A DNA stretch of 45,162 bases from Bryobacterales bacterium (GCA_022824585.1 JAJDZN010000183.1:1-45162), one strand, 5' to 3'. Shown: positions 25,994 through 35,088, counted from the stretch's first letter. Program-made: numbers and translations. The notes: a model not told the origin generated them from the sequence alone.

Positions 25994-26537
25994 GATTGTG
26001 CACTTTACAGAATCACACGCGTCGCCTGTGTAGGCGCTTGTAGGAATTTGATCCAAGAGGCAGGCCGTGCGGTAAAGGCGTTCTACAGCCCCCGCCCGTG
26101 AGCAAGTCTTGGAGACTATCCCACGTCCAGCTAAGGCCCGTTTGACGCCCGTTGGCAACCGCGTACTACGCTTGCCTTCAGGGGCTCTTGTTGGACGCAT
26201 GCTGGCTGGATAAGCCCGGCGTCTCGACTGAGTCGCGGGACCCCGAGTGCCAGCGCAAAGCCCTCGCCTCGCGGCTAGGCGTGTCCCCGCCGACATCGAA
26301 CAGCTGGTTCCCCTCCTGTAATCCCAGGCCTTCGACCACTGCAATGGCAGCTCGTGCTGGAGCGATCTTGGCCGAGCTTCTTCGCGAGTCGGCCGCGCAG
26401 AGGGCCATGTGCCTAACCCTGGGCGCTCCACCGGCTGGCGTTGAGGACCAACTCTGCAAGCTTCCCCCGGCGCATGCAGCGTGATCAGCACAGGCCAGCC
26501 AGCCATGGCTGCGCGATCGGGCGTTGCGCTGCCTAGG
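25994..26537. other. Non-coding gap
   Basis: About 544 bp with no supported gene apart from the inverted repeat at 26023. Confidence 0.5.
26023..26036 (-). promoter_or_regulatory. Possible antitoxin operator
   Basis: CGCCT-GTGT-AGGCG inverted repeat, 30 bp upstream of the antitoxin start. Phd-type antitoxins repress their own operons at such sites; this one is inferred only from symmetry and position. Confidence 0.3.
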
Positions 26538-27521
26538 CTAGTCGACGAAGTAGCCTGCACCGACGAGAATCGGAATGCCGTAGGCTGTGACCCGCTGGAC
26601 GATCGAGACCTTGCGCCCGACCCTGCCGGTCGCCGGGTTGATGGTGCTGTAGTACAGGAAGACCTCGCCGAACGCATCCCCGATGGCAGCCACGTCGCGA
26701 CCCAAGAAAGGGTCCCCGCCCAAGCCGCCTCGGGTCCATTCCGCAAGGCTCACTCCGTTCACGGCCAGCCCGCGGCCGGTGAATACGTGGTTGCCGGCCA
26801 GATCCACTCCGAACACGTAGACCGAGCCTGACTTCCAGCGCTCGTCGGTTCGAAACATCTGTGTCGCGAAGTACCCCTTGGCCTCGACCTGCAGTGCTGC
26901 GCAGCGTACGAATTCCCTCAGCTTGGCCTCGGAAGGCTCGGCGGACAGCCCCGCGGCATTGACCTCCTCCCTCTCGCAAGCCCCGGGGAAGTCGCGCCGA
27001 TACACGCCGGAGCCGATGTAGGCCGGAGTCCCGTTCCAATCGACTGGCAGGATGTACGACGCCTTCGGGGCGGGGGTCCCGGTGACGGGATTCCTGAACG
27101 TGTAGTAGTACCAGCCGCCGCCGTACTCCTCGATCAAGCGCACTGCCGTCGGCTGGCGATCAGCCCCGAAGCTGTCCGTGCGGTCGAACGTCGTCCAGTG
27201 TTCCCGGGATGGGCTCGGAGGGAACAGGAGCGACCTGGCCTTGGTCCCGTCAGGAATCAGCTCCACGCCAAAAATATAGGTTGGGCCGCTCTTCCAACGC
27301 GGATCGTTGTGGAAAGCTTCGTAGGCCGCATCGATGCCCACCTCATGGATCAATTCGTGGGCACAGTGCACAAACGCCTCCACGTCTGCTTCTGTCTTCA
27401 CTGCGCTAGCTGCGATGCTGCGCTCCGCGCAGGCAGCTCCGGAGTGAGCCGGAGCGACTAGCAGGGCGGTACAGAAGATAACAGCCTTAATGACTAAGGA
27501 AGCACTACGGAAAGCTCTCAT
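26538..27521 (-). CDS. Secreted protein with two Cache-like domains
   Basis: 327 aa. ATG 27521 starts a signal peptide (SLVIKAVIFCTALLVAPAHSGA). Two homologous halves follow: AFVHCAHELIHEVGIDAAYEAFHNDPRWKSGPTYIFGVELIPDG ... YYTFRNPVTGTPAPKASYI, and FVRCAALQVEAKGYFATQMFRTDERWKSGSVYVFGVDLAGN ... YYSTINPATGRVGRKVSIV. Each resembles a single-Cache (Cache_2-like) ligand-binding domain (..xxDxRWxxGxxYxFGxDLxGx.., then YYxxxNPxTG). No membrane helix or signalling domain follows, so it is a soluble periplasmic binding protein rather than a receptor. It lies divergent to the partner-switch genes and could feed them. Confidence 0.7.
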   Translation of the reverse strand: MRAFRSASLVIKAVIFCTALLVAPAHSGAACAERSIAASAVKTEADVEAFVHCAHELIHEVGIDAAYEAFHNDPRWKSGPTYIFGVELIPDGTKARSLLFPPSPSREHWTTFDRTDSFGADRQPTAVRLIEEYGGGWYYYTFRNPVTGTPAPKASYILPVDWNGTPAYIGSGVYRRDFPGACEREEVNAAGLSAEPSEAKLREFVRCAALQVEAKGYFATQMFRTDERWKSGSVYVFGVDLAGNHVFTGRGLAVNGVSLAEWTRGGLGGDPFLGRDVAAIGDAFGEVFLYYSTINPATGRVGRKVSIVQRVTAYGIPILVGAGYFVD

Positions 27522-27693
27522 TTCTCGAACATACCAGAATGTGAACCGACTCCGAATCCGGGAACGCAGGGTCGCGTTCATCGAGAGTCTATCTGCGGCG
27601 GGAGAGGCTCCCCCATGCACCTGACCGACGTCCGACGGCGCTGTGTGTAGTCCGAGCGCCACGGCGAGGGCGGCCTGACGGAGTACTCTCGTA

Positions 27694-27722
27694 TATAATC
27701 CTCTATAGAATAGTGACACTAT
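27694..27722 (+). promoter_or_regulatory. -10 box and palindromic operator before the PP2C gene
   Basis: A perfect TATAAT (27694-27699) is followed by the 13-bp palindrome ATAGTGACACTAT (27710-27722), which would sit just after the transcription start. No good -35 at 16-18 bp, suggesting an activated or extended promoter. About 87-110 bp before the coding start. Confidence 0.5.
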
Positions 27723-27808
27723 GGGCATAGACGAGGGCGGACCGCAGTCTAACGGCTGCAAGTGCTTGCCGTCGGCGTGGCATGGGCGGCTCTGAACGGG
27801 AGGATCTT

Positions 27809-28990
27809 GTGCAAAGTTCAGCGGAAGTGACACCGGGCGGGCCACACCGCATCCTCGTGGTCGACGACGAGCCCGATCTGGAGCAACTGGTCAGGCAGCG
27901 GATGCGGCGCGAGATCCGCTCCGGGCAATACGTGATGGAGTTTGCCCACAACGGCCTGGAAGCGCTGGACAAGCTGGACCGGCAGGATCGTTTCGACATC
28001 GTGCTGTCGGACATCAACATGCCCCAGATGGACGGACTGGAGTTGCTGCAACGGATTCCGAGCGTCGATCCGGACGTGCGCGCCGTGGTCGTCTCCGCCT
28101 ATGGGGACATGAAGAACATCCGCACGGCGATGAATCGGGGGGCGTTCGACTTTGTCACCAAGCCGATCGATTTCGGCGACTTGCGTGTGACGATCGACCG
28201 CACCTTGGAAAACTCGGTGGTCTGGAAGCAGGCGATGGAGTCTCGCGACCAGCTGGCGGTGTTAGAGAGCGAACTCGACGTGGCCCGCCGGATGCAGGCC
28301 TCGATCCTGCCGACCGAGTTCCCGAGGGAGGACAGCTTCGAGGTCCACGCCAACATGCAACCGGCCCAAGCGGTGGGCGGGGACTTTTATGACGTGCAGG
28401 TGCTGCCCGATGGCCTCGTGGGCATGGCCATCGCCGACGTGTCGGGCAAGGGTGTGCCGGCAGCATTGTTCATGATGTCGAGTCGGACGCTGCTCAAGGG
28501 GGCGGCGATCGGATCGAGCGATCCGGCGGCGGTGCTGACGACGGTCAACGGCGTGCTCAGCGATGACAACGCCGAGATGATGTTCGTGACGGTGCTGTAC
28601 GCCGTGTTCGACCCCGAGACGCGCACTTACACCTATGCCAGCGGCGGCCACGACAGCCCGTTGGTGGTGCATGCCGATGGCTCCGCGGAACTGTTGCCGA
28701 ACACCGGGGGGGTCGCGCTGGGCGTGATGCCGGGAATCGAGTATCGGACGCATTCGGTGACGCTCGAGGAAGGCGATACGGTGCTGCTGTATACGGACGG
28801 GGTGACCGAAGCGCAGAAGAGCGACGGGGAGCAGTTCGGCCTGCAGCGGTTGCACGATACCTTCAGCGATCAGGCGCCGCAAGGGGCGGAGACGGCCACC
28901 GCCGGGGTATTCCAAGCGGTACACGGGTTTGCGGGAGATGAACCGCAGTTCGACGACATCACATGCCTAGCACTCAGCCAGCGGGGTTAG
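27809..28990 (+). CDS. Receiver-PP2C (RsbU/SpoIIE-type) phosphatase
   Basis: 393 aa. GTG 27809 was chosen because GGGAGGA lies four bases upstream; ATG 27782 lacks one. Receiver domain (about 12-135): acidic pair VVDDEP, phospho-Asp in VLSDINMPQMDG, Lys in FVTKPID. A short coiled coil (DQLAVLESELDVARRMQASILP) leads into a PP2C/SpoIIE phosphatase: VGGDFYDV, ADVSGKGVPAALFM, YASGGHDSPLV, LYTDGVTEA, FDDITCLAL, with all metal-binding Asp residues visible. Phosphorylation of the receiver should control dephosphorylation of a STAS anti-anti-sigma protein. The stop is six bases before the anti-sigma kinase, so they form an operon. Confidence 0.9.
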   Translation: MQSSAEVTPGGPHRILVVDDEPDLEQLVRQRMRREIRSGQYVMEFAHNGLEALDKLDRQDRFDIVLSDINMPQMDGLELLQRIPSVDPDVRAVVVSAYGDMKNIRTAMNRGAFDFVTKPIDFGDLRVTIDRTLENSVVWKQAMESRDQLAVLESELDVARRMQASILPTEFPREDSFEVHANMQPAQAVGGDFYDVQVLPDGLVGMAIADVSGKGVPAALFMMSSRTLLKGAAIGSSDPAAVLTTVNGVLSDDNAEMMFVTVLYAVFDPETRTYTYASGGHDSPLVVHADGSAELLPNTGGVALGVMPGIEYRTHSVTLEEGDTVLLYTDGVTEAQKSDGEQFGLQRLHDTFSDQAPQGAETATAGVFQAVHGFAGDEPQFDDITCLALSQRG

Positions 28991-28996
28991 GCAGCG

Positions 28997-29410
28997 ATGG
29001 GGGACCGGCTCAGCCTGAACTTGGAGTCCAGCCTCGAGGCGCTGGGTCAGATTGAGCGGGCGGTCGCAGAGTTCGGAGCCGAGCATGAATGGCCCGACGA
29101 CCTCTTGTTCCATGTGCAGCTGACGCTGGACGAATTGGCGACCAACGTGATCAATCACGGGTATGGAGCGAGCGGACACAGCTTTCAGATCACGGTCAAG
29201 TCGAATCCGGAGGCAGTGCAGATCGAGCTGGTCGATGAAGCGCGCCCGTTCGATCCGCTGCAGAATGCCCCGCAACCGGCCATCGATGCCGGTGTGCATG
29301 AGCGGAAGGTGGGTGGACTGGGCGTGTATATCGTGAAGGAGCTGATGGACGAGCTGGAGTACAGGCGCGAGGATGGCAAGAACTGCCTGACGCTCGTGAA
29401 GAAGCGCTGA
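28997..29410 (+). CDS. RsbW-type anti-sigma factor / serine kinase
   Basis: 137 aa GHKL ATPase. N-box LTLDELATNVINHGYG, then VDEARPFDP (D-box) and GGLGVYIVKELMDELEY (glycine loop). In a partner switch it binds a sigma factor, or phosphorylates the STAS antagonist and releases it. Directly behind the PP2C phosphatase. No sigma-B type sigma factor is in the window, so the output may be elsewhere or not a sigma factor. Confidence 0.88.
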   Translation: MGDRLSLNLESSLEALGQIERAVAEFGAEHEWPDDLLFHVQLTLDELATNVINHGYGASGHSFQITVKSNPEAVQIELVDEARPFDPLQNAPQPAIDAGVHERKVGGLGVYIVKELMDELEYRREDGKNCLTLVKKR

Positions 29411-29525
29411 TCGTCCCGACAGATCGCTGCGTGTCACCTTCGAGCAGATCGCCTTGGACGTCGGTACGGCCGGCTATCGTTCGGCCCTGTTGAACCGCCG
29501 CGACGAGCCCGCTTGGAACGACTGA
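29409..29525 (+). other. Possible gene relic after the anti-sigma gene
   Basis: The frame reads RSLRVTFEQIALDVGTAGYRSALLNRRDEPAWND and a stop; codon third positions are strongly GC, as in real genes here. No start of its own: the frame emerges from the overlapping anti-sigma gene. Probably the tail of a deleted gene; family not recognised. Confidence 0.3.
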
Positions 29526-29643
29526 GCCGCTCCCGCCCTCCGGAGCGGCGGAATCACACTGATTGCTCAGAACCTCGAATCGATTCCGCCAAGTGCCGGG
29601 TCCTCGATTCAGCCATCGGCAAGTCGGTCGGGTCCGCGGCACG

Positions 29644-29979
29644 TCAGCCGCTGAACGCTGCGACAGCTTCCTTCCTGGTCTTATGGATCGAGACGACTTC
29701 GTCAACACCGATCGCGAACAACTTGCGGATATGTGGTTCAATCTCGCACAAGCCGAACCCTACTGCCCGTTGCTCGAGATTCTTGGCGGTTAGCAGAATC
29801 GCACGCAGCCCGGCGCTGCCGATGTACTTGAGCAGTTCGAAGTCAACCACCAAGGCACGGTCACCCTCTTGAACGATATCGCAGAGTGCGCGCTCGAATG
29901 CTTGAGCATTGTCTCCATCTACGCGAGCACAGCAGGTAGCGATCACTATGCCGTGTGTTCGCTCGAAGTGTAACTGCAT
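29644..29979 (-). CDS. STAS-domain anti-sigma factor antagonist
   Basis: 111 aa from ATG 29979 (GTG 30006 would add nine residues). MQLHFERTHGIVIATCCARVDGDNAQAFERALCDIVQEGDRALVVDFELLKYIGSAGLRAILLTAKNL is a SpoIIAA/RsbV-type STAS fold; IGSAGL replaces the usual DSSGL, keeping one Ser at the phosphorylation loop. It is the natural partner of the HATPase and PP2C proteins just upstream, but lies on the opposite strand, converging with them. Confidence 0.85.
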   Translation of the reverse strand: MQLHFERTHGIVIATCCARVDGDNAQAFERALCDIVQEGDRALVVDFELLKYIGSAGLRAILLTAKNLEQRAVGFGLCEIEPHIRKLFAIGVDEVVSIHKTRKEAVAAFSG

Positions 29980-30324
29980 GCTAAGTGTCCCAATAGCCTC
30001 TTCCACTATGCGATTGACAGCCCCATGCTGACTTTTCCATCAACAGCGTGCCGTAAGCATACCACTCAAGCGGAGGCTTCCGTGGCCGAGTCTGCGGCAC
30101 TCAGCCCGGGCCGCGCGAACGACCACCCCGCCGCCGAGGGAACCCCGCACGGCGTCGCGCTGACATCTCCTTGCGTTCTAGTCAGCATCGAGGCCATCGT
30201 GTTAAATTAGGATGAACGCAAAGGAAACGACCATATTGGTTTCATTAATATCGACCTGTGAGTGTGTGAACGGATACTGGGGGCGGCGCGATCCGCCGCG
30301 CGCCGCTGCCGCGAGGGTAGAGCC

Positions 30325-32658
30325 TTGACCGGATCCGACGACCTCCGCCGGGAAAACCGGTCGCTGCGCGAGCGCATCTCCACCCTCAACGCGGCCATCC
30401 TGAAGATCAACACCAGCCTCGACCTCGACACCGTGCTGCGCGAGACGGTGGCTAGCGCGCGCGGGCTCACCGGCGCCCGGTATGGCGTCATCGCGACCGT
30501 CGACGAGGCGGGCGCTCCCCGGGACTTCGTCTTCTCCGGCTTCAGCGCCGAGGGGGAGCGGGATCTGATGTGCTGGCCCGGCAGCCTCCGCCTGTTCGAG
30601 CACCTGCGCGAGCTGCCGGGCCCGCTCCGGCTGGCCGACTTGGCGGGCTACGTGCGCGCGCTCGGCATCGCGCCCGCCCCCACCTTCTCGCGGACATTCC
30701 AGGGTACGCCGATGCGCCACCGGGGCGAGGACATCGGCAACTTCTTCCTGGCCGAGAAGGCGGACGGCGGGGAGTTTTCCGCCGACGATGAAGAGCTGCT
30801 GGTGTTGTTCGCGTCGCAGGCCGCGGCCGCGATCACCAACGCCCGCGCGCATCGCAGCGAGCAGCGCGCGCGGGCCGACCTCGAGACCCTGGTCGAGACC
30901 TCGCCGGTCGGGGTGGTGGTGTTCGACGCTGGCAGCGGCCGGCCGGTGTGGTTCAACCGCGAGGCGCGGCGCATCGTGGAGGGCCTGCGAGCGCCCGGGC
31001 ACGCTCTCGAGCAACTGCTAGATGTGATCTCCTGCCGCCGTGCCGACGGCCGCGAAGTGTCCTTGGCCGAGATCCCCATCGCGCGGCAGCTCAGCGCCGG
31101 CGAGACAGTGCGCTCCGAGGAGATGGTGCTGTCGGTGCCGGACGGGCGCAGCGTTCGGACGCTGGTCAACGCCACGCCGATCCTAGCCGAGGGGGAGGGG
31201 GTCCGCTCGGTGGTGGTGACCATGCAGGATCTGGCGCCGCTGGACGAGATCGAGCGCATGCGGGCCGACTTCTTGGGCCTGGTGAGCCACGAGTTGCGCG
31301 TGCCGCTGGCGTCCATCCGGGGCTCGGCGCACACGCTGCTGAAGGACGGGGAGGAACTCGAGGCGGCCGAGATGCGCGAGTTCCACCGCATCATCGAGGA
31401 GCAGGCCGGCCAGATGCGCAGCCTGATCGGCGACCTGCTGGACGCGGGGCGCATTGACGCGGGTACGCTCTCGGTCGCTCCCGAGCCATCGGAGCTGGCC
31501 AGCCTCGTGGAGCGGGCGCGGAACACCTTCGTGGGCGGCGGCGGCCGGCACGCCGTGCTCGTGGACCTGCCGGCCGGCCTGCCCGCCGTGTTGGCCGACC
31601 GGCGGCGCGTCGTGCAGGTGCTCAACAACCTCTTCGCCAACGCCGCCAGGCACGCCCCGGAATCGTCGCCGGTCCGGGTTGCGGCGGTGCATGAGGGCGC
31701 GAGCGTCGCGGTCTCGGTCTCCGACGAGGGGCAGGGGGTGACGCCGGAGCTGCTTCCGCATCTGTTCCGCAAGCACGCCGACGCCGGCTCACGGGCCCCT
31801 GCCGGTCACGGCTTGGGCCTGGCGATCTGCAAGGGGCTGGTGGAGGCCCACGGCGGTCGGATCCGAGCGGAGAGCGCGGGTGCCGGCCACGGAACGACGA
31901 TCACCTTCACGCTGCCTGCGGCCGGCGGGCCGCCAGAGGGCGCTGCCGAGGGCCCCCGGGCGGCCTCGCAGCCGGGCGATCCGGCGCGCATCCTGGTGGT
32001 GGACGACGACCCGCAGACGCTGCGCTTCGTGCGCGACGCGCTTTCGGACGCGGGCTACGCCCCGCTTGTGACGGGCGAGCCCAAGGAACTGCCGCAGATC
32101 CTCCGCACCGAGCGGCCCCGGCTGGTGCTGCTCGACCTGATGCTGCCCGACGCCGACGGCATCGAGTTGATGCGGCGGATCCCCGAGCTCTCCGACCAGC
32201 CGGTCATCTTCATCTCCGTCTACGGCCGCGACGAGACGGTCGCCAAGGCTCTCGAAGCGGGCGCGGCCGACTACATCGTCAAGCCGTTCTCGCCCACCGA
32301 GCTGGTAGCCCGCATCCGGGCGGCGCTGCGCCGGCACGAGCAGCCTGAGGCGTTCGTGCTTGGTGAACTCGCCATCGACTACGAGCGGCGCCGGGTAACG
32401 GTCGGCGGGGACGCCGTCGAGCTCACCGCCACCGAGTACGAGCTCCTGCGCGTGCTCTCGCTCCGCGCGGGACGGGTCGTGCCCTTCGACACGCTGCTGA
32501 GCCGGGTCTGGGCCGGTAGCGAGGACGTGCAGCCGAACACGGTGCGCGTTTTCGTCAGAAGCCTCCGCCACAAGCTCGGCGACGACGCGACCAGCCCCGC
32601 CTACATCTTCAACGAGCGCGGGGTCGGCTACCGCATGCCCGGACCGGGCGACCCGTAG
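30325..32658 (+). CDS. One-piece sensor kinase / OmpR-type response regulator (GAF-PAS-HisKA-HATPase-REC-wHTH)
   Basis: About 777 aa. Order: coiled coil (DDLRRENRSLRERISTLNAAIL), GAF (about 30-170), PAS-like (about 185-310), HisKA with SHELRVPLASIRG, HATPase with NNLFANAARHAP and GHGLGLAICKGLVEAHGG, receiver with VVDDDP, LVLLDLMLPDADG and YIVKPF, and a Trans_reg_C winged helix ending NTVRVFVRSLRHKLGDD ... NERGVGYRM. Kinase and DNA-binding regulator are normally separate proteins; here one chain could sense, phosphorylate and bind DNA. No membrane helices, so it is a cytoplasmic sensor. TTG 30325 (GAGGG seven bases upstream) was chosen; GTG 30262 directly after a stop is the other choice. A 38-codon ORF (ATG 30212) ends in TGA overlapping this TTG and may be a leader. 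Resembles a KdpD-KdpE fusion without the Kdp sensor domain. Confidence 0.88.
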   Translation: MTGSDDLRRENRSLRERISTLNAAILKINTSLDLDTVLRETVASARGLTGARYGVIATVDEAGAPRDFVFSGFSAEGERDLMCWPGSLRLFEHLRELPGPLRLADLAGYVRALGIAPAPTFSRTFQGTPMRHRGEDIGNFFLAEKADGGEFSADDEELLVLFASQAAAAITNARAHRSEQRARADLETLVETSPVGVVVFDAGSGRPVWFNREARRIVEGLRAPGHALEQLLDVISCRRADGREVSLAEIPIARQLSAGETVRSEEMVLSVPDGRSVRTLVNATPILAEGEGVRSVVVTMQDLAPLDEIERMRADFLGLVSHELRVPLASIRGSAHTLLKDGEELEAAEMREFHRIIEEQAGQMRSLIGDLLDAGRIDAGTLSVAPEPSELASLVERARNTFVGGGGRHAVLVDLPAGLPAVLADRRRVVQVLNNLFANAARHAPESSPVRVAAVHEGASVAVSVSDEGQGVTPELLPHLFRKHADAGSRAPAGHGLGLAICKGLVEAHGGRIRAESAGAGHGTTITFTLPAAGGPPEGAAEGPRAASQPGDPARILVVDDDPQTLRFVRDALSDAGYAPLVTGEPKELPQILRTERPRLVLLDLMLPDADGIELMRRIPELSDQPVIFISVYGRDETVAKALEAGAADYIVKPFSPTELVARIRAALRRHEQPEAFVLGELAIDYERRRVTVGGDAVELTATEYELLRVLSLRAGRVVPFDTLLSRVWAGSEDVQPNTVRVFVRSLRHKLGDDATSPAYIFNERGVGYRMPGPGDP

Positions 32659-32834
32659 GTCCGCCCCCACGGCTGAACGAGAGCCGACCGGAAACGGCAC
32701 CCGTGTCAGGCAGCTGGCCCCCGCTCCGCCCGCTTCGGTGCCGCCATCCCCTGCGCCGCTTGCACCAGTTCGGCGGACTGGCACGCGCTCATGGCCCATC
32801 CCACGACCGTGCGGCCGAACACCTCCAGCACAGT

Positions 32835-32866
32835 TGCCAACTAAACAAACCCTGTCAGGGTTGGCA
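32835..32866. repeat. Nested inverted repeats at the truncated end of the sensor gene
   Basis: TGCCAAC (32835-32841) and GTTGGCA (32860-32866) enclose ACCCTG-T-CAGGGT (32849-32861). The 3' end of the kinase-less sensor gene lies just inside the right arm. May be a transposon end, a terminator shared by the two converging genes, or both; there is no T-tract. Confidence 0.45.
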
Positions 32867-34099
32867 GTTACGTGATGTCCGCCACCCACGACCGATCCCG
32901 TTCCGAGGCTGTGAAATGACGCGGTATCCGGTCCCCAGCACGAGGGATCCGGCATAGCTGCGATTCATGGCTTGGGCCAGCGGAATGCCTGCACGCCGCG
33001 CCTCAAGTGTCATTGCGTACTCCTTGTCGGAGACCACGAAAAGCCTCGGCATCCCGCCCTGCCGCCTGATGACGTCGGCCATTCTCGGACGATTTCTCCC
33101 TCCGACCGCCTCAGCCGGCCACAGGGCGTGATCCGCAGGAGGTAGGAATAGATCGCTCAGCAGTCCTGGATTGGTGTGCCGTTGCACCCAGATTCGTTGC
33201 GCGACGCCCAGACGCTCCACCTCGGCGGCCACAGGGTGGTGGGAGAGCATGAAGGGAAGCGCCCGGTCTGGCGCTCCCTCGCGGGCTGACGCCTGCTTTC
33301 GCTCTTGCCAATCGAGGCGAAGCTTGGATGCAGGCGTGACCGACGCCGGCTTCTCCGCTCTGGGGCGCTCGAGCCGCACATCGCTGAACAGGCTCTCGTC
33401 ATCGAGAGCGATCCTCACTTCGTACGGCCCGTTCGTTTCGGAGTGGCCCCCGAAGCGTTCCCCCAAGACCTTTGGGATCAATCGATCGCGGATGTAGTCC
33501 CGGTCCAACTGCAAGACCAGATATCCCGTAACCGCAGGCCAATCCTGCCTTGATCGCGCACTCTGCACATGCGCAACCATGGGACGGCACAGCGCCATTG
33601 CCTCGGGGATGTACATCGAAGTGCCAGTCCATCTCGCCTTGACCCCCCGGCCGCCTCGGAATCCGTGTTTCTGGATGTAGGTGCGAACCTGAGCGAGGTC
33701 CTTGTCCCACGCCACCTCCCGGAAGCCGCCGCGCCCCGCTCCAACCTCCGAAAGCCGGCCCGTTCCTCCCTCGCCGAAGTCAAAGATGAGCACGCGGGCG
33801 ACCGCTGGCCCCTCCCATGCAAGCTCATGCCACAAGTAGTAGATTTGCTTGTAGTAGTCCGGCCGGCTGGCCAAATCCAGCCCGGCGTTGGACCTGAAGG
33901 CTGCCAGCAGGGCCCAGACCTTTGTCTCGAGATCCGCGATCACGCCTTCCAGGGATTCTTCCAGCGATTCCGTCGCGAGCACCCGCTGCGAGTGGTTGAC
34001 CTGACGTATCCACCGGAACTGCATCGCGCCGACGAGCACTAGGAGCAAGGTGCTGGCGGAAATCCAGAGCGCCAGATGGCGCCGGGATGTCGCGCTCAT
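32855..34099 (-). CDS. Membrane sensor-like protein lacking a kinase domain
   Basis: 414 aa from ATG 34099 (78 bp inside the longest frame; starts at a membrane helix: LALWISASTLLLVLVGAMQFRWIRQV). The next ~200 residues (NHSQRVLATESLEESLEGVIADLETKVWALLAAF ... VTGYLVLQLDRDYIRDRLIPKVLGERFGG) look like the extracytoplasmic region of Acidobacteria-type sensor histidine kinases. In such kinases a second helix, HAMP and kinase core follow. Here there is no second helix and the C-terminus is a Pro/Arg-rich tail of unclear origin (SYAGSLVLGTGYRV, then GWRTSRNCQP). Truncated by rearrangement is the likeliest view. Confidence 0.6.
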   Translation of the reverse strand: MSATSRRHLALWISASTLLLVLVGAMQFRWIRQVNHSQRVLATESLEESLEGVIADLETKVWALLAAFRSNAGLDLASRPDYYKQIYYLWHELAWEGPAVARVLIFDFGEGGTGRLSEVGAGRGGFREVAWDKDLAQVRTYIQKHGFRGGRGVKARWTGTSMYIPEAMALCRPMVAHVQSARSRQDWPAVTGYLVLQLDRDYIRDRLIPKVLGERFGGHSETNGPYEVRIALDDESLFSDVRLERPRAEKPASVTPASKLRLDWQERKQASAREGAPDRALPFMLSHHPVAAEVERLGVAQRIWVQRHTNPGLLSDLFLPPADHALWPAEAVGGRNRPRMADVIRRQGGMPRLFVVSDKEYAMTLEARRAGIPLAQAMNRSYAGSLVLGTGYRVISQPRNGIGRGWRTSRNCQP

Positions 34100-35088
34100 T
34101 GCGGCGGCGATTCGAGATCCGGAACGGACGCGCCCCCAGCGGTGCACGAAGCCTCTGAGCACGCCGAATCCTCTCACCGCGTGCGCCTAGCCAAACGGTC
34201 CTAGCCAGGCTGCGAGACTCACAGCACCGGATGCGGTCTGGCGGAAGAGCCAGACGGAGAAACCTGAAGCGGCTGTGCGTCTGGGATCGGCTGGACTTGC
34301 ACTCAGCCCTGAACCTGCGCGCCCCGTTCCTCTCGGTGGTGCAAAGCGTGCGCTCGGAAGCACTTGCCAGACAACCACCCAGCGCGAGAGCGCAAGCAAT
34401 GGGGTCCTGCGTGATAGCCGCGGTGACTTGGATGCGACGACCCGTCGCTGGCGGTTCCCCGGCAGCGCTGCGTGCCGTCCCGAAAAGGAGTTCGTGATCC
34501 AGGTTGAAATCCCTGCCCGTGGGTGGCCCTGAATCCGATTCGAGGCAGGGAAGGACGGCACAGCGCGGTCAGCACCCATGTCCCGGATCCGAACTCAGCA
34601 AGACTCACCAATCGCGTACAGTGCGCTGCTATGGCGCTCGAGACTGCGCTTGCAAGACACCCGGAAGAGCCACCCGTGCCGGAGAGAGGGCAAGGCTCAG
34701 GGGGTGTGGTGCGCACGTCTGAGGCTGGCTGCGATGGCATGAATGGGGACCCATAGCAATCACCCTTGCGAATTGTGTACAAGAAATTAACGGATTTTAC
34801 ATAATACGCACGAAAGCGGTTTTTGACATGGTTCTTAACATGGTGTGAGTCTTCTGCTAGAAAACGGGCGTGAATGCCCGTTCGCCCGTGTCCGGTAGCG
34901 CGTGAAGTAGCCACGCGAGGCTCGCGGGGTAGCGCGTCGTACCGAGATCAGTTCCTTCGGAGTCTCAGCGAAGGTCGAAACCTGCCTGCAGGTCCAAGGG
35001 CTGCCTCCCGCCGAGTCGGTAAGGGCGGTCTGGTGTGTGCGTGGTTTGTAGGAGCAAGCCGCGTCAAGTGGCTTTGTCAGGCCAGGAC
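34100..35088. other. Large non-coding gap with an AT-rich island
   Basis: About 990 bp with no supported gene. At 34771-34845 the sequence becomes sharply AT-rich (AATTAACGGATTTTACATAA, TTTTTGACATGGTTCTTAAC) inside a GC-rich surrounding, as at a promoter, an origin-like site or a foreign junction. No clear -35/-10 pair with normal spacing was found. Confidence 0.5.
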
